NCBI GenBank assembly: GCA_001915545.1
Contig: MNQS01000002.1
Location: forward strand, 1 to 64,000
Source of the DNA: Bacteroides sp. 43_108
GTDB taxonomy: Bacteria; Bacteroidota; Bacteroidia; Bacteroidales; Bacteroidaceae
Length of the DNA stretch: 64,000 nt
Reading direction: 5' to 3'
Below, piece after piece: positions 17,967 through 26,921 of the stretch. The position numbers and the translations under genes are program-made. Positions within the stretch are counted from its first letter, which is position 1. Each line of letters starts with the position of its first letter. The notes under the pieces were generated by a model. That model searched no databases. It saw nothing but the letters and a program-made list of their open reading frames with translations, and had not been told where the DNA came from.

Positions 17967-20900
17967 TCATTTAAGTTTCTGTTTCACCTCTATCTCGGCA
18001 AACGTTTCGAGAATATCACCTTCCTTGATGTCGTTGTAGTTTACAATAGAAATACCGCAATCGAAGTTGCAAGATACCTCCTTGACATCATCCTTGAATC
18101 GCTTAAGTGCGTTTATTGCACCGGTGTAGATGACAATACCATCACGTATTACGTGTACCTTATCAGAACGGTGAACCTTACCTTCAAGGACAAATGCACC
18201 TGCAACAGTTCCGACCTTGGTAATCTTGTAAACCTGACGAACCTCGACAGTAGCAGTTGTTTCCTCCTTGATTTCAGGAGCAAGCATACCTTCCATTGCG
18301 CTCTTGACCTCCTCTATAGCATCATAGATGATTGAATACAGACGAATGTCAACACCTTCCTGTTCTGCCATCTTTCGTGCTGTAGCAGAAGGACGTACCT
18401 GGAATCCGATTATGATAGCATCAGAAGCTTCTGCCAATGAAACATCGCTTTCGGAAATCTGACCTACAGCCTTGTGAATGACATTTACCTGAATCTTTTC
18501 TGTAGAAAGCTTTATCAACGAGTCGCTCAAAGCCTCTATAGATCCGTCCACGTCACCCTTCACGATGATGTTCAACTCCTGGAATCCGCCGAGAGCTATG
18601 CGTCGTCCGACTTCATCAAGTGTAAGCATCTTCTGAGTTCTCAAGCCCTGCTCGCGCTGCAGCTGCTCGCGCTTGTTGGCAATTTCCCTAGCCTCCTGTT
18701 CTGTAGACATTACGTGGAAAGTATCACCGGCTGTAGGAGCACCGTTCAGACCGAGAATCAATGCCGGTTCTGCAGGAAGAGCCTGCTTGATGCGCTGTCC
18801 GCGCTCATTGAACATAGCTTTGATCTTTCCGTAATTTGTTCCTGCGAGCACGATATCACCCTGATGAAGTGTTCCGTTCTGCACGAGAACTGTTGCAACA
18901 TATCCGCGTCCCTTGTCAAGCGATGACTCAATGATAGAACCAGTTGCCTTACGGTTTGGATTAGCCTTCAGATCAAGCATTTCAGCCTCGAGGAGAACCT
19001 TCTCCATCAATTCCTTAACACCTTCACCCTTCTTTGCAGAAATGTCCTGGCTCTGGTATTTACCGCCCCAATCCTCAACAAGGAAGTTCATAGCAGCCAG
19101 CTCTTCCTTAATCTTTTCAGGATTTGCTCCTGGTTTATCAACCTTATTTATTGCAAATACCATAGGGACATTTGCTGCAACAGCATGATTGATAGCCTCT
19201 TTTGTCTGCGGCATGACATTATCGTCGGCCGCTATGATGATAATTGCAATATCTGTAACTTTTGCTCCACGTGCACGCATCGCAGTAAATGCCTCGTGTC
19301 CAGGAGTATCAAGGAATGTGATTTTCTTTCCGTCAGCCAACTTTACGTTGTATGCACCGATGTGCTGCGTAATACCTCCGGCCTCACCGGCAATCACATT
19401 CGTCTTACGTATATAGTCGAGAAGCGAAGTCTTTCCGTGGTCGACGTGTCCCATTACAGTAATGATTGGTGCACGTGGCACAAGATCTTCTTCACGATCT
19501 TCTTCTTCCTCGATAGCATTTGAAACATCAGAACTTACATACGAAGTTGTGAATCCGAATTCCTCCGCAACGAGATTGATTGTTTCAGCATCAAGACGCT
19601 GGTTTATTGAAACCATTATTCCGATAGACATACAAGTGCTTATGACCTCAGTAACCGGAACATTCATCATGCTCGCAAGTTCGTTGGCAGTAACGAATTC
19701 CGTTATCTTGAGCACCTTGCTTTCTGCCTCTTCCATACTTTCCTGCTCGTGCATGTGCTTGTGCACAGCATCACGTTTTTCCTTTCTGTACTTGGCTGCA
19801 TTCTTAGTCTGCTTGGTTGTGAGTCTTGCAAGAGTCTCCTTAACCTGCTTAGCAACTTCCTCGTCGGTAAGTTCCTGCTTCTGCACAGCAGGACGCTTGC
19901 CGTTCTTTCCGGCTTTAGCCTGATTCTTGGCATTCGGACGCTGTCCGCCCTTAGGCTGATTGCCCTGAGGCTGTCCCTTGCCTTGTCCCTTTGCTCCGTT
20001 CTGTCCAACAGGAGCAGTGACATCAACTCGTTCCTTGTTTATTCTTACGCGCTTCTTTTTCTTGCCGGCCTCACTATTGGCATCAGCACCTTTTCCCGAC
20101 ATTTCCTTAAGCAGCGACTCCTTGTATTTAGCCTTTGCTTCCTGTCTCAGTCGTTCCTTTTCATCGCGTTCCTTCTTCTTCTCGGCCTTGCTCTTTCTGT
20201 CAGGACGAGTTTTAGAATTTATATTCGACAGGTCTATAAATCCAACCTGCTTGAACTGTACTCCTGCATCCGGTGTAGGCATTCTGTAAATGCCATCCTT
20301 GTCAACTTCAGGCGATTTCGCCGATGCAGTCTTTTCTTCATTATTATTCTTGGCTGCACCGTCCTTCTCAGCACTGATGCGCATTTCTTCTGCAGGCTTG
20401 TTTTCCTGCTGTGATTTCTTTTCTTCCAAATTCTTGTTCTCCACAGGCTTTTCAGTGATTTCTTTAGCCTGAGACTTTTCAGCAGAAGCTTCAGTCACTT
20501 CTGTCGGTGTATTCGCTTGCTGTACGGCAGGTTTTTCATCAACATCATTGCCGTTATCTTTTACCGGACGGGTGTCAATTTTTCCTAGAACCTTAATTTG
20601 CGGTTTTTTCTCACTGCTCACGCGGAATATCTCCTGTCTCTGCTTTTCTTTTTCCTTCTCTCTACGTTCTTCTCTTTCTTGTTTCTCTTTTTCCTTGCGT
20701 TTCTTTATATCCATTTTCGTTTCGTCATGGATATTCTTATCTGCTCCGAAGGCACCCATGAGCAGGTTGTACTGTTCATCCGTGATCTTTGCGTTGGGGC
20801 TGGCATCTTCAAGAGCCAGTCCCTTCTTCTGCAGGAATTCAGCCACGGTGTTGATTCCTACATTGAGTTCTTTTAAAGCTTTATTCAGTCTTACTGCCAT
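17967..20900 (-). CDS. infB: Translation initiation factor IF-2
   Basis: The 977-residue GTPase brings initiator tRNA to the ribosome. An IF2_N-type domain (about 1-55) is followed by a very long charged, low-complexity linker rich in Lys, Glu and Arg (about 60-390), a second N-domain (about 395-460), and the G domain with G1 GHVDHGKT (484-491), DTPGHEAF and NKVDKPG, then IF-2 domains II-IV. The long linker is usual in Bacteroidetes and makes the protein larger than in most bacteria. It follows nusA and rimP on the same strand, the common rimP-nusA-infB order. Confidence 0.97.
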   Translation of the reverse strand: MAVRLNKALKELNVGINTVAEFLQKKGLALEDASPNAKITDEQYNLLMGAFGADKNIHDETKMDIKKRKEKEKQEREERREKEKEKQRQEIFRVSSEKKPQIKVLGKIDTRPVKDNGNDVDEKPAVQQANTPTEVTEASAEKSQAKEITEKPVENKNLEEKKSQQENKPAEEMRISAEKDGAAKNNNEEKTASAKSPEVDKDGIYRMPTPDAGVQFKQVGFIDLSNINSKTRPDRKSKAEKKKERDEKERLRQEAKAKYKESLLKEMSGKGADANSEAGKKKKRVRINKERVDVTAPVGQNGAKGQGKGQPQGNQPKGGQRPNAKNQAKAGKNGKRPAVQKQELTDEEVAKQVKETLARLTTKQTKNAAKYRKEKRDAVHKHMHEQESMEEAESKVLKITEFVTANELASMMNVPVTEVISTCMSIGIMVSINQRLDAETINLVAEEFGFTTSYVSSDVSNAIEEEEDREEDLVPRAPIITVMGHVDHGKTSLLDYIRKTNVIAGEAGGITQHIGAYNVKLADGKKITFLDTPGHEAFTAMRARGAKVTDIAIIIIAADDNVMPQTKEAINHAVAANVPMVFAINKVDKPGANPEKIKEELAAMNFLVEDWGGKYQSQDISAKKGEGVKELMEKVLLEAEMLDLKANPNRKATGSIIESSLDKGRGYVATVLVQNGTLHQGDIVLAGTNYGKIKAMFNERGQRIKQALPAEPALILGLNGAPTAGDTFHVMSTEQEAREIANKREQLQREQGLRTQKMLTLDEVGRRIALGGFQELNIIVKGDVDGSIEALSDSLIKLSTEKIQVNVIHKAVGQISESDVSLAEASDAIIIGFQVRPSATARKMAEQEGVDIRLYSIIYDAIEEVKSAMEGMLAPEIKEETTATVEVRQVYKITKVGTVAGAFVLEGKVHRSDKVHVIRDGIVIYTGAINALKRFKDDVKEVSCNFDCGISIVNYNDIKEGDILETFAEIEVKQKLK

Positions 20901-21104
20901 ATATATCGTTTAGTGAATATTAAATAGTGAATGATCATACAATATCCCGGCATTGCAACATCCAAGACTTTTCCAATCACAGATTGCTGGCCGCTTTCGC
21001 AGACCGCCGGAGCCCCAGCGTAAGAATAGCAAAACGGTTACCGCCAAAGCACGAACATAACCACTCACTATCCACAGAAACTCTCTTTCTACTCGTCCAT
21101 TATC

Positions 21105-22367
21105 TTATTCCTCGAATTCTGCCTTGAGTATTCTCAACACGTCGTCAACAGTATTCTCCTCCAGGTCAGCCTTCTCGATAAGCATTTCGCGCGGAGCATT
21201 GAGCACGCTCTTCGCTGTTTCCAGACCAATAGACTTGATGGAATCGATTATCCAGCCGTCGATTTCGTCTTTGAACTCATCGAGGTAGATGTCCTCTTCA
21301 TCCTGTTCGCGGTCGTCGACCTCGCGGAATACATCGATGGTATATTCAGTCAGCATGCTGGCGAGCTTGATGTTGTAACCGTTCTTACCAATGGCAAGCG
21401 ATACCTGATCAGGCTGCAGATAAACCTCAGCCTTGCGCTCTTCCTCATTCAGCACGATAGAAGTTATCTTCGCAGGGCTCAAAGCTCTCTGAATGAAAAG
21501 TTTCATGTTGCTTGTATAGTTGATAACATCGATGTTTTCATTTCTGAGCTCTCTCACGATGCCGTGTATACGGCTGCCCTTTACACCTACACATGCACCT
21601 ACCGGGTCAATTCTTTCATTGTAGCTCTCCACAGCAATCTTGGCTCTCTCACCTGGTATACGTGCAATCTTTCTGATTGTAATGAGTCCGTCGTTGATTT
21701 CAGGAACTTCCTGTTCCAACAGTCTCTGAAGGAACTCCGGTGCTGTACGGCTCAGAATAATCTTAGGATTGTTGTTGAGATTGTCAACTCTCAACACGAC
21801 AGCTCTTGCAGTTTCTCCCTTGCGGAAAAAGTCTGAAGGAATCTGTTCAGTCTTAGGCAGGAGCAATTCGTTGCCTTCATCGTCAAGAAGCAAAGTCTCG
21901 CGCTTCCATATCTGATAAACTTCGGCACTAATGATTGTTCCGACCTTATCAGCATATTTGTTGTAAAGATTGTCGTGCTCGAGTTCGAGAATCTTTGATG
22001 CCATTGTCTGACGAAGGTTCAATATGGCTCTGCGTCCGAAATCTGTAAAGTTGACGTTCTCACTGACCTCCTCGCCGATTTCATAGTCAGCATCAATCTT
22101 CTGAGCATCTGTAAGACTAATTTCAGTATTGCTGTCCTTGACCTCATCGTCTGCAACGACCTTACGGTTGCGGTAGATTTCAAAGTCGCCCTTATCCGGA
22201 TTCACGATGACATCAAAATTTTCATCAGAACCGAACATTTTCTGCAGGACACTTCTGAACGAATCTTCAAGTACGCTCACGAGCGTTGTTCTGTCAATAT
22301 TCTTTGTTTCCTTGAACTCCTGAAATGTGTCTATCAGGTTTATCTGTTCATCCTTTTTCTTAGCCAT
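21105..22367 (-). CDS. nusA: Transcription termination/antitermination factor NusA
   Basis: The 420-residue product has an N-terminal RNA-polymerase-binding domain (about 1-130), an S1 domain (about 135-200), and two KH domains (IDPVGACVGVKGSRIHGIVREL and DQVSLAIGKNGYNIKLASMLTEY). The C-terminus is short and acidic and lacks the long acidic repeats of E. coli NusA. It binds nascent RNA and RNA polymerase and tunes pausing and termination. It starts 23 bases after rimP. In E. coli the rimP-nusA-infB operon is regulated through its leader, which fits the hairpin seen upstream of rimP here. Confidence 0.96.
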   Translation of the reverse strand: MAKKKDEQINLIDTFQEFKETKNIDRTTLVSVLEDSFRSVLQKMFGSDENFDVIVNPDKGDFEIYRNRKVVADDEVKDSNTEISLTDAQKIDADYEIGEEVSENVNFTDFGRRAILNLRQTMASKILELEHDNLYNKYADKVGTIISAEVYQIWKRETLLLDDEGNELLLPKTEQIPSDFFRKGETARAVVLRVDNLNNNPKIILSRTAPEFLQRLLEQEVPEINDGLITIRKIARIPGERAKIAVESYNERIDPVGACVGVKGSRIHGIVRELRNENIDVINYTSNMKLFIQRALSPAKITSIVLNEEERKAEVYLQPDQVSLAIGKNGYNIKLASMLTEYTIDVFREVDDREQDEEDIYLDEFKDEIDGWIIDSIKSIGLETAKSVLNAPREMLIEKADLEENTVDDVLRILKAEFEE

Positions 22368-22390
22368 TTCTATATTTGTTTATTTATTTC

Positions 22391-22858
22391 TCACTTGAAA
22401 TCTATGACGGCCTTCACCCATTTGACGTCGCCATAGCCGAAATGTTTGTCCACATCCTGTATCTGCGGACGTTTCTTTCCTTCCACCTTCACCTTTTCCT
22501 TGACAGTCACTGTAAATCCTGACTCATCGGCTTCTTTCAGCAAAGCTTCAAAATGCTTGCCGTCGGTAGGAAGGACATCCACTTCACCGCCTATGTGGTT
22601 GATAAACTGCTGGACCACCTTGAACGGCTGTCCTATACCTGCAGAACCGACCTCGAGTTCATAATCCTCGACATCGCGGTCAAGTCCGGATTCGATATAT
22701 TTGCTGAGTTCACAGCAGTCTTCAATCCAGACACCATCCTTATGGTCTATTTCAACTACGATTCTGTTCTGCTTGTCGACTTCAACGTCTACCAGAAAAT
22801 ACTCTTTGCCGTTCAGCCATTCACCGACCAGCCCCTTTACTTTTTCTTTGTCTATCAT
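22391..22858 (-). CDS. rimP: Ribosome maturation factor RimP
   Basis: From the ATG at 22858 the product is 155 residues and starts MIDKEKVKGLV, as in related RimP proteins. The frame stays open to an ATG at 22906, but that start would lie only a few bases after the predicted transcription start and the extra 16 residues do not fit the family. RimP helps assemble the 30S subunit. Conserved segments are VDKQNRIVVEIDH, CCELSKYIESGLDRD and YELEVGSAGIGQPF (S replaces the more usual SPG). It heads the rimP-nusA-infB unit. Confidence 0.93.
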   Translation of the reverse strand: MIDKEKVKGLVGEWLNGKEYFLVDVEVDKQNRIVVEIDHKDGVWIEDCCELSKYIESGLDRDVEDYELEVGSAGIGQPFKVVQQFINHIGGEVDVLPTDGKHFEALLKEADESGFTVTVKEKVKVEGKKRPQIQDVDKHFGYGDVKWVKAVIDFK

Positions 22859-22875
22859 ACTGTTAAAGCGGTTAC

Positions 22876-22904
22876 AAAAAGGAGGAGACTTACAAGCCCC
22901 CTCC
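22876..22904 (-). terminator. Terminator-like hairpin in the rimP leader (possible attenuator)
   Basis: On the minus strand a 10-bp stem (22904-22895 and 22890-22881, two G-U pairs, loop TGTA) is followed directly by five Ts (22880-22876). It lies between the predicted transcription start near 22911 and the rimP ATG at 22858, so transcripts must pass it to reach rimP, nusA and infB. Confidence 0.65.
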
Positions 22905-22917
22905 ATCCATTTCAGTG

Positions 22918-22949
22918 CAAAAATACATTATTTCATACTAACATACAAG
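22918..22949 (-). promoter_or_regulatory. Promoter of rimP-nusA-infB
   Basis: On the minus strand, CTTG (22949-22946; one base off TTTG) and TATTTTTG (22925-22918) are 20 bases apart. The start of transcription would be near 22911. Confidence 0.65.
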
Positions 22950-23029
22950 AAAAAAACGTATTTTTATATATTATAAGGTGTAAGATTGCACAGTTATCAG
23001 CTGAGCCTGCACATTGACCGGCTTGGAAT

Positions 23030-23863
23030 TCATTTCAAAGCCTTGAACTCTTCAGACAAAGAGCCGCGGTCGACACCAAGTTCTATTGCACGCTCAAAAT
23101 CCTGCCTGGCAAGCCTTTTCTTGCCCTGCTCCAAATACAGATACGCACGTGCCAGAACATAATTGCGGTTCTTCGGATCAAGTTCGACAGCCTTGCTGAG
23201 GTCCATTATCGCCAACTCCGGCAATTTCTTTTCTACCTCCATATCAGCTTTCACAGAATACACTTCTGCCTTGTCAGGATACTGATTGACAAGCAGTTCC
23301 ATTTTCTCCAAAGCTTCGTTCAGGCGATTCATTTTCTGAAGGAGAACCGCCAGCCCCAATCTGGCTGTATAATTGTCAGGTTCCTTTGCTATAACCTTCT
23401 CATAATCCATCTTGGCAGAATTATAGTCACGCCGTTCCATACATGCATAAGCTCTGAACATCAGAGCCTCGATATTGTTTGGATCGACATCTATGACACT
23501 GCAGTAGTCCACATACGCACTGTTGAAATTTCCGATACGAAGATACAGATTGGCGCGCGCCATTAGTATCGGAACAGAAAGCGGAGCAGAGTTCAACGCC
23601 ATGGTATACGATTCCACGGCGTCCTTGTCATGTCCCATACGTTCTTGAACGCGTCCCAGATCAGTAAAGACCAGCGCATTACGATAATCCGAAGGCGAAA
23701 GGGCCAGAGCCTTTCTGAAAAACTTCTCAGCCTGCTCCAGACTATCAGCTGAAGCGGCCTTTTGTCCTGCAGAAATACACTCCTCGTACGTATTCTGAGC
23801 CGACACTTCCGCGAATGCCGTCATCATCAGGACAAATATCAAAATAAAATTCTTTTTACCCAT
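23030..23863 (-). CDS. Secreted TPR-repeat protein
   Basis: The 277-residue product starts with a signal peptide (MGKKNFILIFVLMMTAFAEVSAQ, likely cleaved after VSA) and continues as about seven tandem TPR units to the end (for example AEKFFRKALALSPSDY, YVDYCSVIDVDPNN, AIMDLSKAVELDPKN). It is probably a periplasmic or envelope-attached scaffold protein; the partner is unknown. It is divergent from the ArsR-type gene. A TATATTTG box lies only 8-15 bases before the start codon, which suggests a very short or leaderless transcript; a later start would remove the basic part of the signal peptide. Confidence 0.85.
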   Translation of the reverse strand: MGKKNFILIFVLMMTAFAEVSAQNTYEECISAGQKAASADSLEQAEKFFRKALALSPSDYRNALVFTDLGRVQERMGHDKDAVESYTMALNSAPLSVPILMARANLYLRIGNFNSAYVDYCSVIDVDPNNIEALMFRAYACMERRDYNSAKMDYEKVIAKEPDNYTARLGLAVLLQKMNRLNEALEKMELLVNQYPDKAEVYSVKADMEVEKKLPELAIMDLSKAVELDPKNRNYVLARAYLYLEQGKKRLARQDFERAIELGVDRGSLSEEFKALK

Positions 23864-23870
23864 ACGGTTG

Positions 23871-23878
23871 CAAATATA
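23871..23878 (-). promoter_or_regulatory. -7 box of the TPR gene
   Basis: TATATTTG on the minus strand matches TAnnTTTG exactly. Its last base is 8 positions before the start codon, so the expected 5' leader is about five bases or fewer. No good -33 box is visible. Confidence 0.5.
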
Positions 23879-23896
23879 ATAAATCCAAATCGCCTA

Positions 23897-23910
23897 TGTC
23901 ATTTTTGACA
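23897..23910. promoter_or_regulatory. Candidate operator in the arsR-type promoter
   Basis: A perfect inverted repeat (TGTCA, four Ts, TGACA) overlaps the -33 element of the ArsR-type gene and lies about 20 bases upstream of the -7 box of the divergent TPR gene. ArsR-family repressors usually bind such inverted repeats over their own promoter, so this is a natural autoregulatory site (inference). Confidence 0.5.
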
Positions 23911-23934
23911 ATACAGAAATTATTCGTACTTTCG
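23904..23934 (+). promoter_or_regulatory. Promoter of the ArsR-type gene
   Basis: TTTG (23904-23907) and TACTTTCG (23927-23934, one mismatch to TAnnTTTG) are exactly 19 bases apart. Transcription would start near 23941, about 20 bases before the ATG. Confidence 0.6.
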
Positions 23935-23961
23935 TAAACATAATAAAAATCAGACAAAAAT

Positions 23962-24291
23962 ATGGATTACAAGAAGAAATACAGCGGACGGCAAGAGGAA
24001 ATGGCAAGATATGCAAAAGCCATGGGCCATCCTGCAAGAATAGCCATACTCGATTTTCTGGCAGAACAAGAATCATGTTATTTCGGCGACATCCATGAAG
24101 AACTGCCTATCGCCAAGGCCACAGTGTCTCAGCACCTGAAGGAACTTAAAGACGCAGGACTGATACAAGGCGAAATTGAAGCTCCAAAGGTAAGATACTG
24201 CATCAATCAGGAGAACTGGAAAACAGCGAAGAAACTATTCAAGGAATTCTTCAAACAGGGCATACAGAAAAAGAAAGATTGCTGCGATTGA
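23962..24291 (+). CDS. ArsR-family winged-helix regulator
   Basis: This 109-residue single-domain protein has the ArsR winged-helix fold: [19 protein letters not shown], recognition helix in [22 protein letters not shown], and the wing [10 protein letters not shown]. The metal-binding ELCVC motif of classical ArsR/SmtB is not present (ESCYFGDI instead), but the tail ends KKKDCCD, offering two adjacent cysteines that may sense metals, thiols or redox state (inference). No resistance gene follows; a ferritin gene lies 271 bases downstream. An inverted repeat over its promoter suggests autoregulation. Confidence 0.88.
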   Translation: MDYKKKYSGRQEEMARYAKAMGHPARIAILDFLAEQESCYFGDIHEELPIAKATVSQHLKELKDAGLIQGEIEAPKVRYCINQENWKTAKKLFKEFFKQGIQKKKDCCD

Positions 24292-24374
24292 ACTACAAAC
24301 GCACACTTGACGTGCAGAAGAACAACCGCCAAGAAGCTCAATCATGCCAGTCTTTTAAGAATCGGCAAAAAGAT

Positions 24375-24426
24375 GAGCGCTCGCGACGAAAATTCCGAGC
24401 GCGCAGAAATTCAACCGTGAGCGCTC
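24375..24426. repeat. Three-box 22-bp-period array B
   Basis: Boxes start at 24375 (GAGCGCTC), 24397 (GAGCGCGC) and 24419 (GAGCGCTC), each 22 bp apart. The outer boxes are identical perfect palindromes 44 bp apart. Unit 1 matches the unit at 61926 at 18 of 22 positions. The array fills the gap between the ArsR-type gene and the ferritin gene, with the third box 136 bp before the ferritin start. Confidence 0.75.
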
Positions 24427-24562
24427 GGAACATTGACAATATGGCACCATATAAAAACATTGTCAGGCTCAAATATCGAAATATGACAAAATGGACATGC
24501 GGCACATATTTTGTGCGTATGCCGGAAAATACATACAAACAACTTTTAAAACATTCAGAATT

Positions 24563-25048
24563 ATGATTTCGGAAAAACTTCAAAACGCCATCAACGTTCA
24601 GATTACAGCAGAAATGTGGTCTTCAAACCTCTATCTTTCCATGTCATTCTATCTTAAGGTACAGGGATTCGACGGAATGGCAGAGTGGATGAAAAAGCAA
24701 TCTCAGGAAGAACTTCAGCATGCTTACGACTTGGCTGACTACGTAATCAAGAGAGGCGGAACTGCAAAAGTCGACAAGATAGACGTTGTTCCTCAGACAT
24801 GGGAAAGCGTTCAGGATGTATTTGACGGTGTATACAAGCATGAATGCCACGTATCTAAGCTGATCGACGATCTTGTAAATGTTGCTTCTGAAGAAAAGGA
24901 CAAAGCATCACAGGATTTCTTGTGGGGTTATGTACGCGAGCAGGTTGAAGAAGAAGCCACAGCTCTCAACATTGCAGAAAAAATCAGAAAATGCAAGGAC
25001 GAAGGCAGCATGTTGTTCATGGACGACAAGCTCGGACAGAGAAAATAA
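24563..25048 (+). CDS. ftnA: Ferritin (non-heme iron storage)
   Basis: From the ATG at 24563 the product is 161 residues, the usual length for bacterial ferritin; the frame is open upstream to 24491 but those residues do not belong to the family. All ferroxidase-centre residues of FtnA are in place: Glu17, Glu50, His53, Glu94, Gln127 and Glu130. The protein forms 24-subunit cages that oxidise and store iron. A clean promoter is not visible, though the repeat array B lies upstream and a short inverted repeat (GCACA, five bases, TGTGC) is found near 24502-24516. A strong terminator follows. Confidence 0.96.
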   Translation: MISEKLQNAINVQITAEMWSSNLYLSMSFYLKVQGFDGMAEWMKKQSQEELQHAYDLADYVIKRGGTAKVDKIDVVPQTWESVQDVFDGVYKHECHVSKLIDDLVNVASEEKDKASQDFLWGYVREQVEEEATALNIAEKIRKCKDEGSMLFMDDKLGQRK

Positions 25049-25082
25049 TAAAATATACGAACTGACTAGTTCAGCAATAAAC

Positions 25083-25120
25083 GCCCCGGTGCAAATCAAA
25101 ATGCGCCGGGGCATTTTATT
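25083..25120 (+). terminator. Ferritin terminator
   Basis: A GC-rich 10-bp stem (25083-25092 and 25103-25112, one G-U pair) is followed by ATTTTATT. It lies 35 bases after the ferritin stop. Confidence 0.85.
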
Positions 25121-25282
25121 ATCAGCCGACACAAATTTTACACCGTACCGGCAAATAATCTTGCGCAGAGAAGCAAGAACAGAAACAACGGCTGAAAACT
25201 TTCATAAAGCCGACTTAAAATAGTATGCAGACAATGCAAAGTACCGGCACGCCAACTATCTAAAACAAACATAAAATTTACA

Positions 25283-25320
25283 AAAAGGGAATGCGTTTTA
25301 AAATAATTGCATTCCCTTTT
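25283..25320. terminator. Second hairpin before the ATP-grasp gene
   Basis: AAAAGGGAATGC (25283-25294) and its exact complement (25309-25320) form a 12-bp stem with a 14-base AT-rich loop, flanked by A and T runs. It could be a bidirectional terminator, although no gene ends nearby apart from ferritin, which already has one. Confidence 0.55.
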
Positions 25321-25384
25321 ACATTTCAACAAAAAAAATGTAACTTTAGAGCCATTGGAAAACTCAACAAAAAACTTTGATACC

Positions 25385-26716
25385 ATGAACAATATAAAGG
25401 ATTACGAGCTGTCTGCATGCAAAGACACTATGAACAAGTGGATGAAGAGATTCGGCGTCAAGTTCGGCGTCCACTATAAAGGTGCGTTCAAGGAACAGCA
25501 AGAGCCGTACGACCCGATACCGCACATTATCTCAAAAAAAGAGTGGGAGCACATCGAGAAAGGACTGAAACAGAGAAGTTATGTCCTTAACAAATTCTTA
25601 TGGGATGTATATCACGACAAACATATTGTCAAAGACAAAATAATACCTGAAGAATTGATATATTCTTCAAAAGGCTATATGCCTGAATGCGAAGGCATCG
25701 ACCCAGTGCACGGAGTCTATACACACATCGCAGGAATAGACTTGGCACAAGATTCAAAAGGCGACTGGTATATTCTGGAAGACAAGCTGCGCCTTCCTTC
25801 TGGAGTCTCCTACCCGATGATTGCAAGAACAGTCACGGAAAAAGTTTGTCCTGAAATCTACAAGAGGAACAAAGTGGTAGACAACCGCAACTATCTCGAT
25901 CTTCTCAAGAACATGATGGACGAAATGTGCAACGGAAGAGGCGAAGCTGTTGTGCTCACACCCGGCAGAGACAACCCTACATTTTACGAACATTCGTTCC
26001 TGGCATACAAGACAGGAGCTACGCTGGCATTCCCTGGCGACCTGATAATCGAAGACAACTGCGTCTATTATTCGGGACTCTACAATGAGAAGAAACGTGT
26101 AGGATGCATATACAGAAGAGTCAACGACGAATATATCGACCCTAACATGTTCAAGGCCTCATCCGTACTGGGAGTTCCAAACATAATGGAATCATACAGC
26201 AAAGGAAATGTATCTCTTATCAATGCTGTGGGCAATGGAGTGGCAGACGACAAGAGCATCTACTATTTCATCCCGAAAATGATAAGATATTATCTGAATG
26301 AAGACCCTATCATTCCAAACGTCAACAGCTATCTGCCGTACTACAGCGAAGACATAAACTACATTCTTGACAACATCAGCAAACTGGTCATCAAGGACAA
26401 CACGATGGTAGGCGGATACGGAGTTATATACGGATGCAACCTGAGCACGGCAAAAGTGGAAGAGCTGCAGAGACTCATACGAAAAGAACCTAGCAGATGG
26501 ATTGCCGAAGACATGGTTGATTTCAAGAAGCTGGACATCTGGGAAGACGGAACTATAGCCCGCAGACGATCCGACATGAGAGCATTCGTCATAAACGGTA
26601 AAGAACCAGTCGTATGGAAGGGTGCGCTGACCAGATTCACCAGAGACGCAGACTCCAGAACCGTCAACACTCCTTATGGATGCGGTTTCAAGGACACATG
26701 GATCATGGAAGATTAG
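25385..26716 (+). CDS. Circularly permuted ATP-grasp family protein
   Basis: From the ATG at 25385 the product is 443 residues and matches the circularly permuted ATP-grasp type 2 family (DUF404/407). Typical parts are GVYTHIAGIDLAQDSKGDWYILEDKLRLPSGVSYPM, AVVLTPGRDNPTFYEHSFLA, the IYRRVNDEYIDP segment, MVGGYGVIYG and the C-terminal SDMRAFVINGKEPVVWKGALTRF. Relatives are thought to make peptide-like bonds and usually sit next to an alpha-E domain gene and a transglutaminase-like gene; neither is here, so it stands alone. Function unknown. Confidence 0.85.
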   Translation: MNNIKDYELSACKDTMNKWMKRFGVKFGVHYKGAFKEQQEPYDPIPHIISKKEWEHIEKGLKQRSYVLNKFLWDVYHDKHIVKDKIIPEELIYSSKGYMPECEGIDPVHGVYTHIAGIDLAQDSKGDWYILEDKLRLPSGVSYPMIARTVTEKVCPEIYKRNKVVDNRNYLDLLKNMMDEMCNGRGEAVVLTPGRDNPTFYEHSFLAYKTGATLAFPGDLIIEDNCVYYSGLYNEKKRVGCIYRRVNDEYIDPNMFKASSVLGVPNIMESYSKGNVSLINAVGNGVADDKSIYYFIPKMIRYYLNEDPIIPNVNSYLPYYSEDINYILDNISKLVIKDNTMVGGYGVIYGCNLSTAKVEELQRLIRKEPSRWIAEDMVDFKKLDIWEDGTIARRRSDMRAFVINGKEPVVWKGALTRFTRDADSRTVNTPYGCGFKDTWIMED

Positions 26717-26826
26717 CAACAGAACAACAAGCCGGATGCACAACACCTTTTCGTCATGCATTCGGCTTGCTTATAGACTGACAAACAAAGCACAACCGCA
26801 AAACAGCCGAAAAGCTCTTTCCCTGT

Positions 26827-26857
26827 TTTGCATTGTCATAAAGTTTGACTAATTTTG
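26827..26857 (+). promoter_or_regulatory. Promoter of pyrH
   Basis: TTTG (26827-26830), 19 bases, TAATTTTG (26850-26857): a perfect match to the Bacteroidetes consensus. The predicted leader before the ATG at 26922 is about 58 bases. Confidence 0.8.
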
Positions 26858-26921
26858 CTCCAACAGACTCAAAATGAGCCTTAAATTAAGAAAATATTCA
26901 CTATAACAGATCCAATTCATT

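Larger units (their letters stand above)
25049..25384. other. Intergenic region with two hairpins
   Basis: This 336-base gap holds the ferritin terminator (25083-25120) and a second 12-bp inverted repeat (25283-25320). Between them nothing else is recognisable. An upstream TTG at 25307 in frame with the next gene lies inside the second hairpin and is not a credible start. Confidence 0.6.

Noticed and set aside
24279..24566. 95-codon open frame between the ArsR-type gene and ferritin
   Set aside because: It runs through the repeat array and overlaps both flanking genes; amino-acid make-up looks random.
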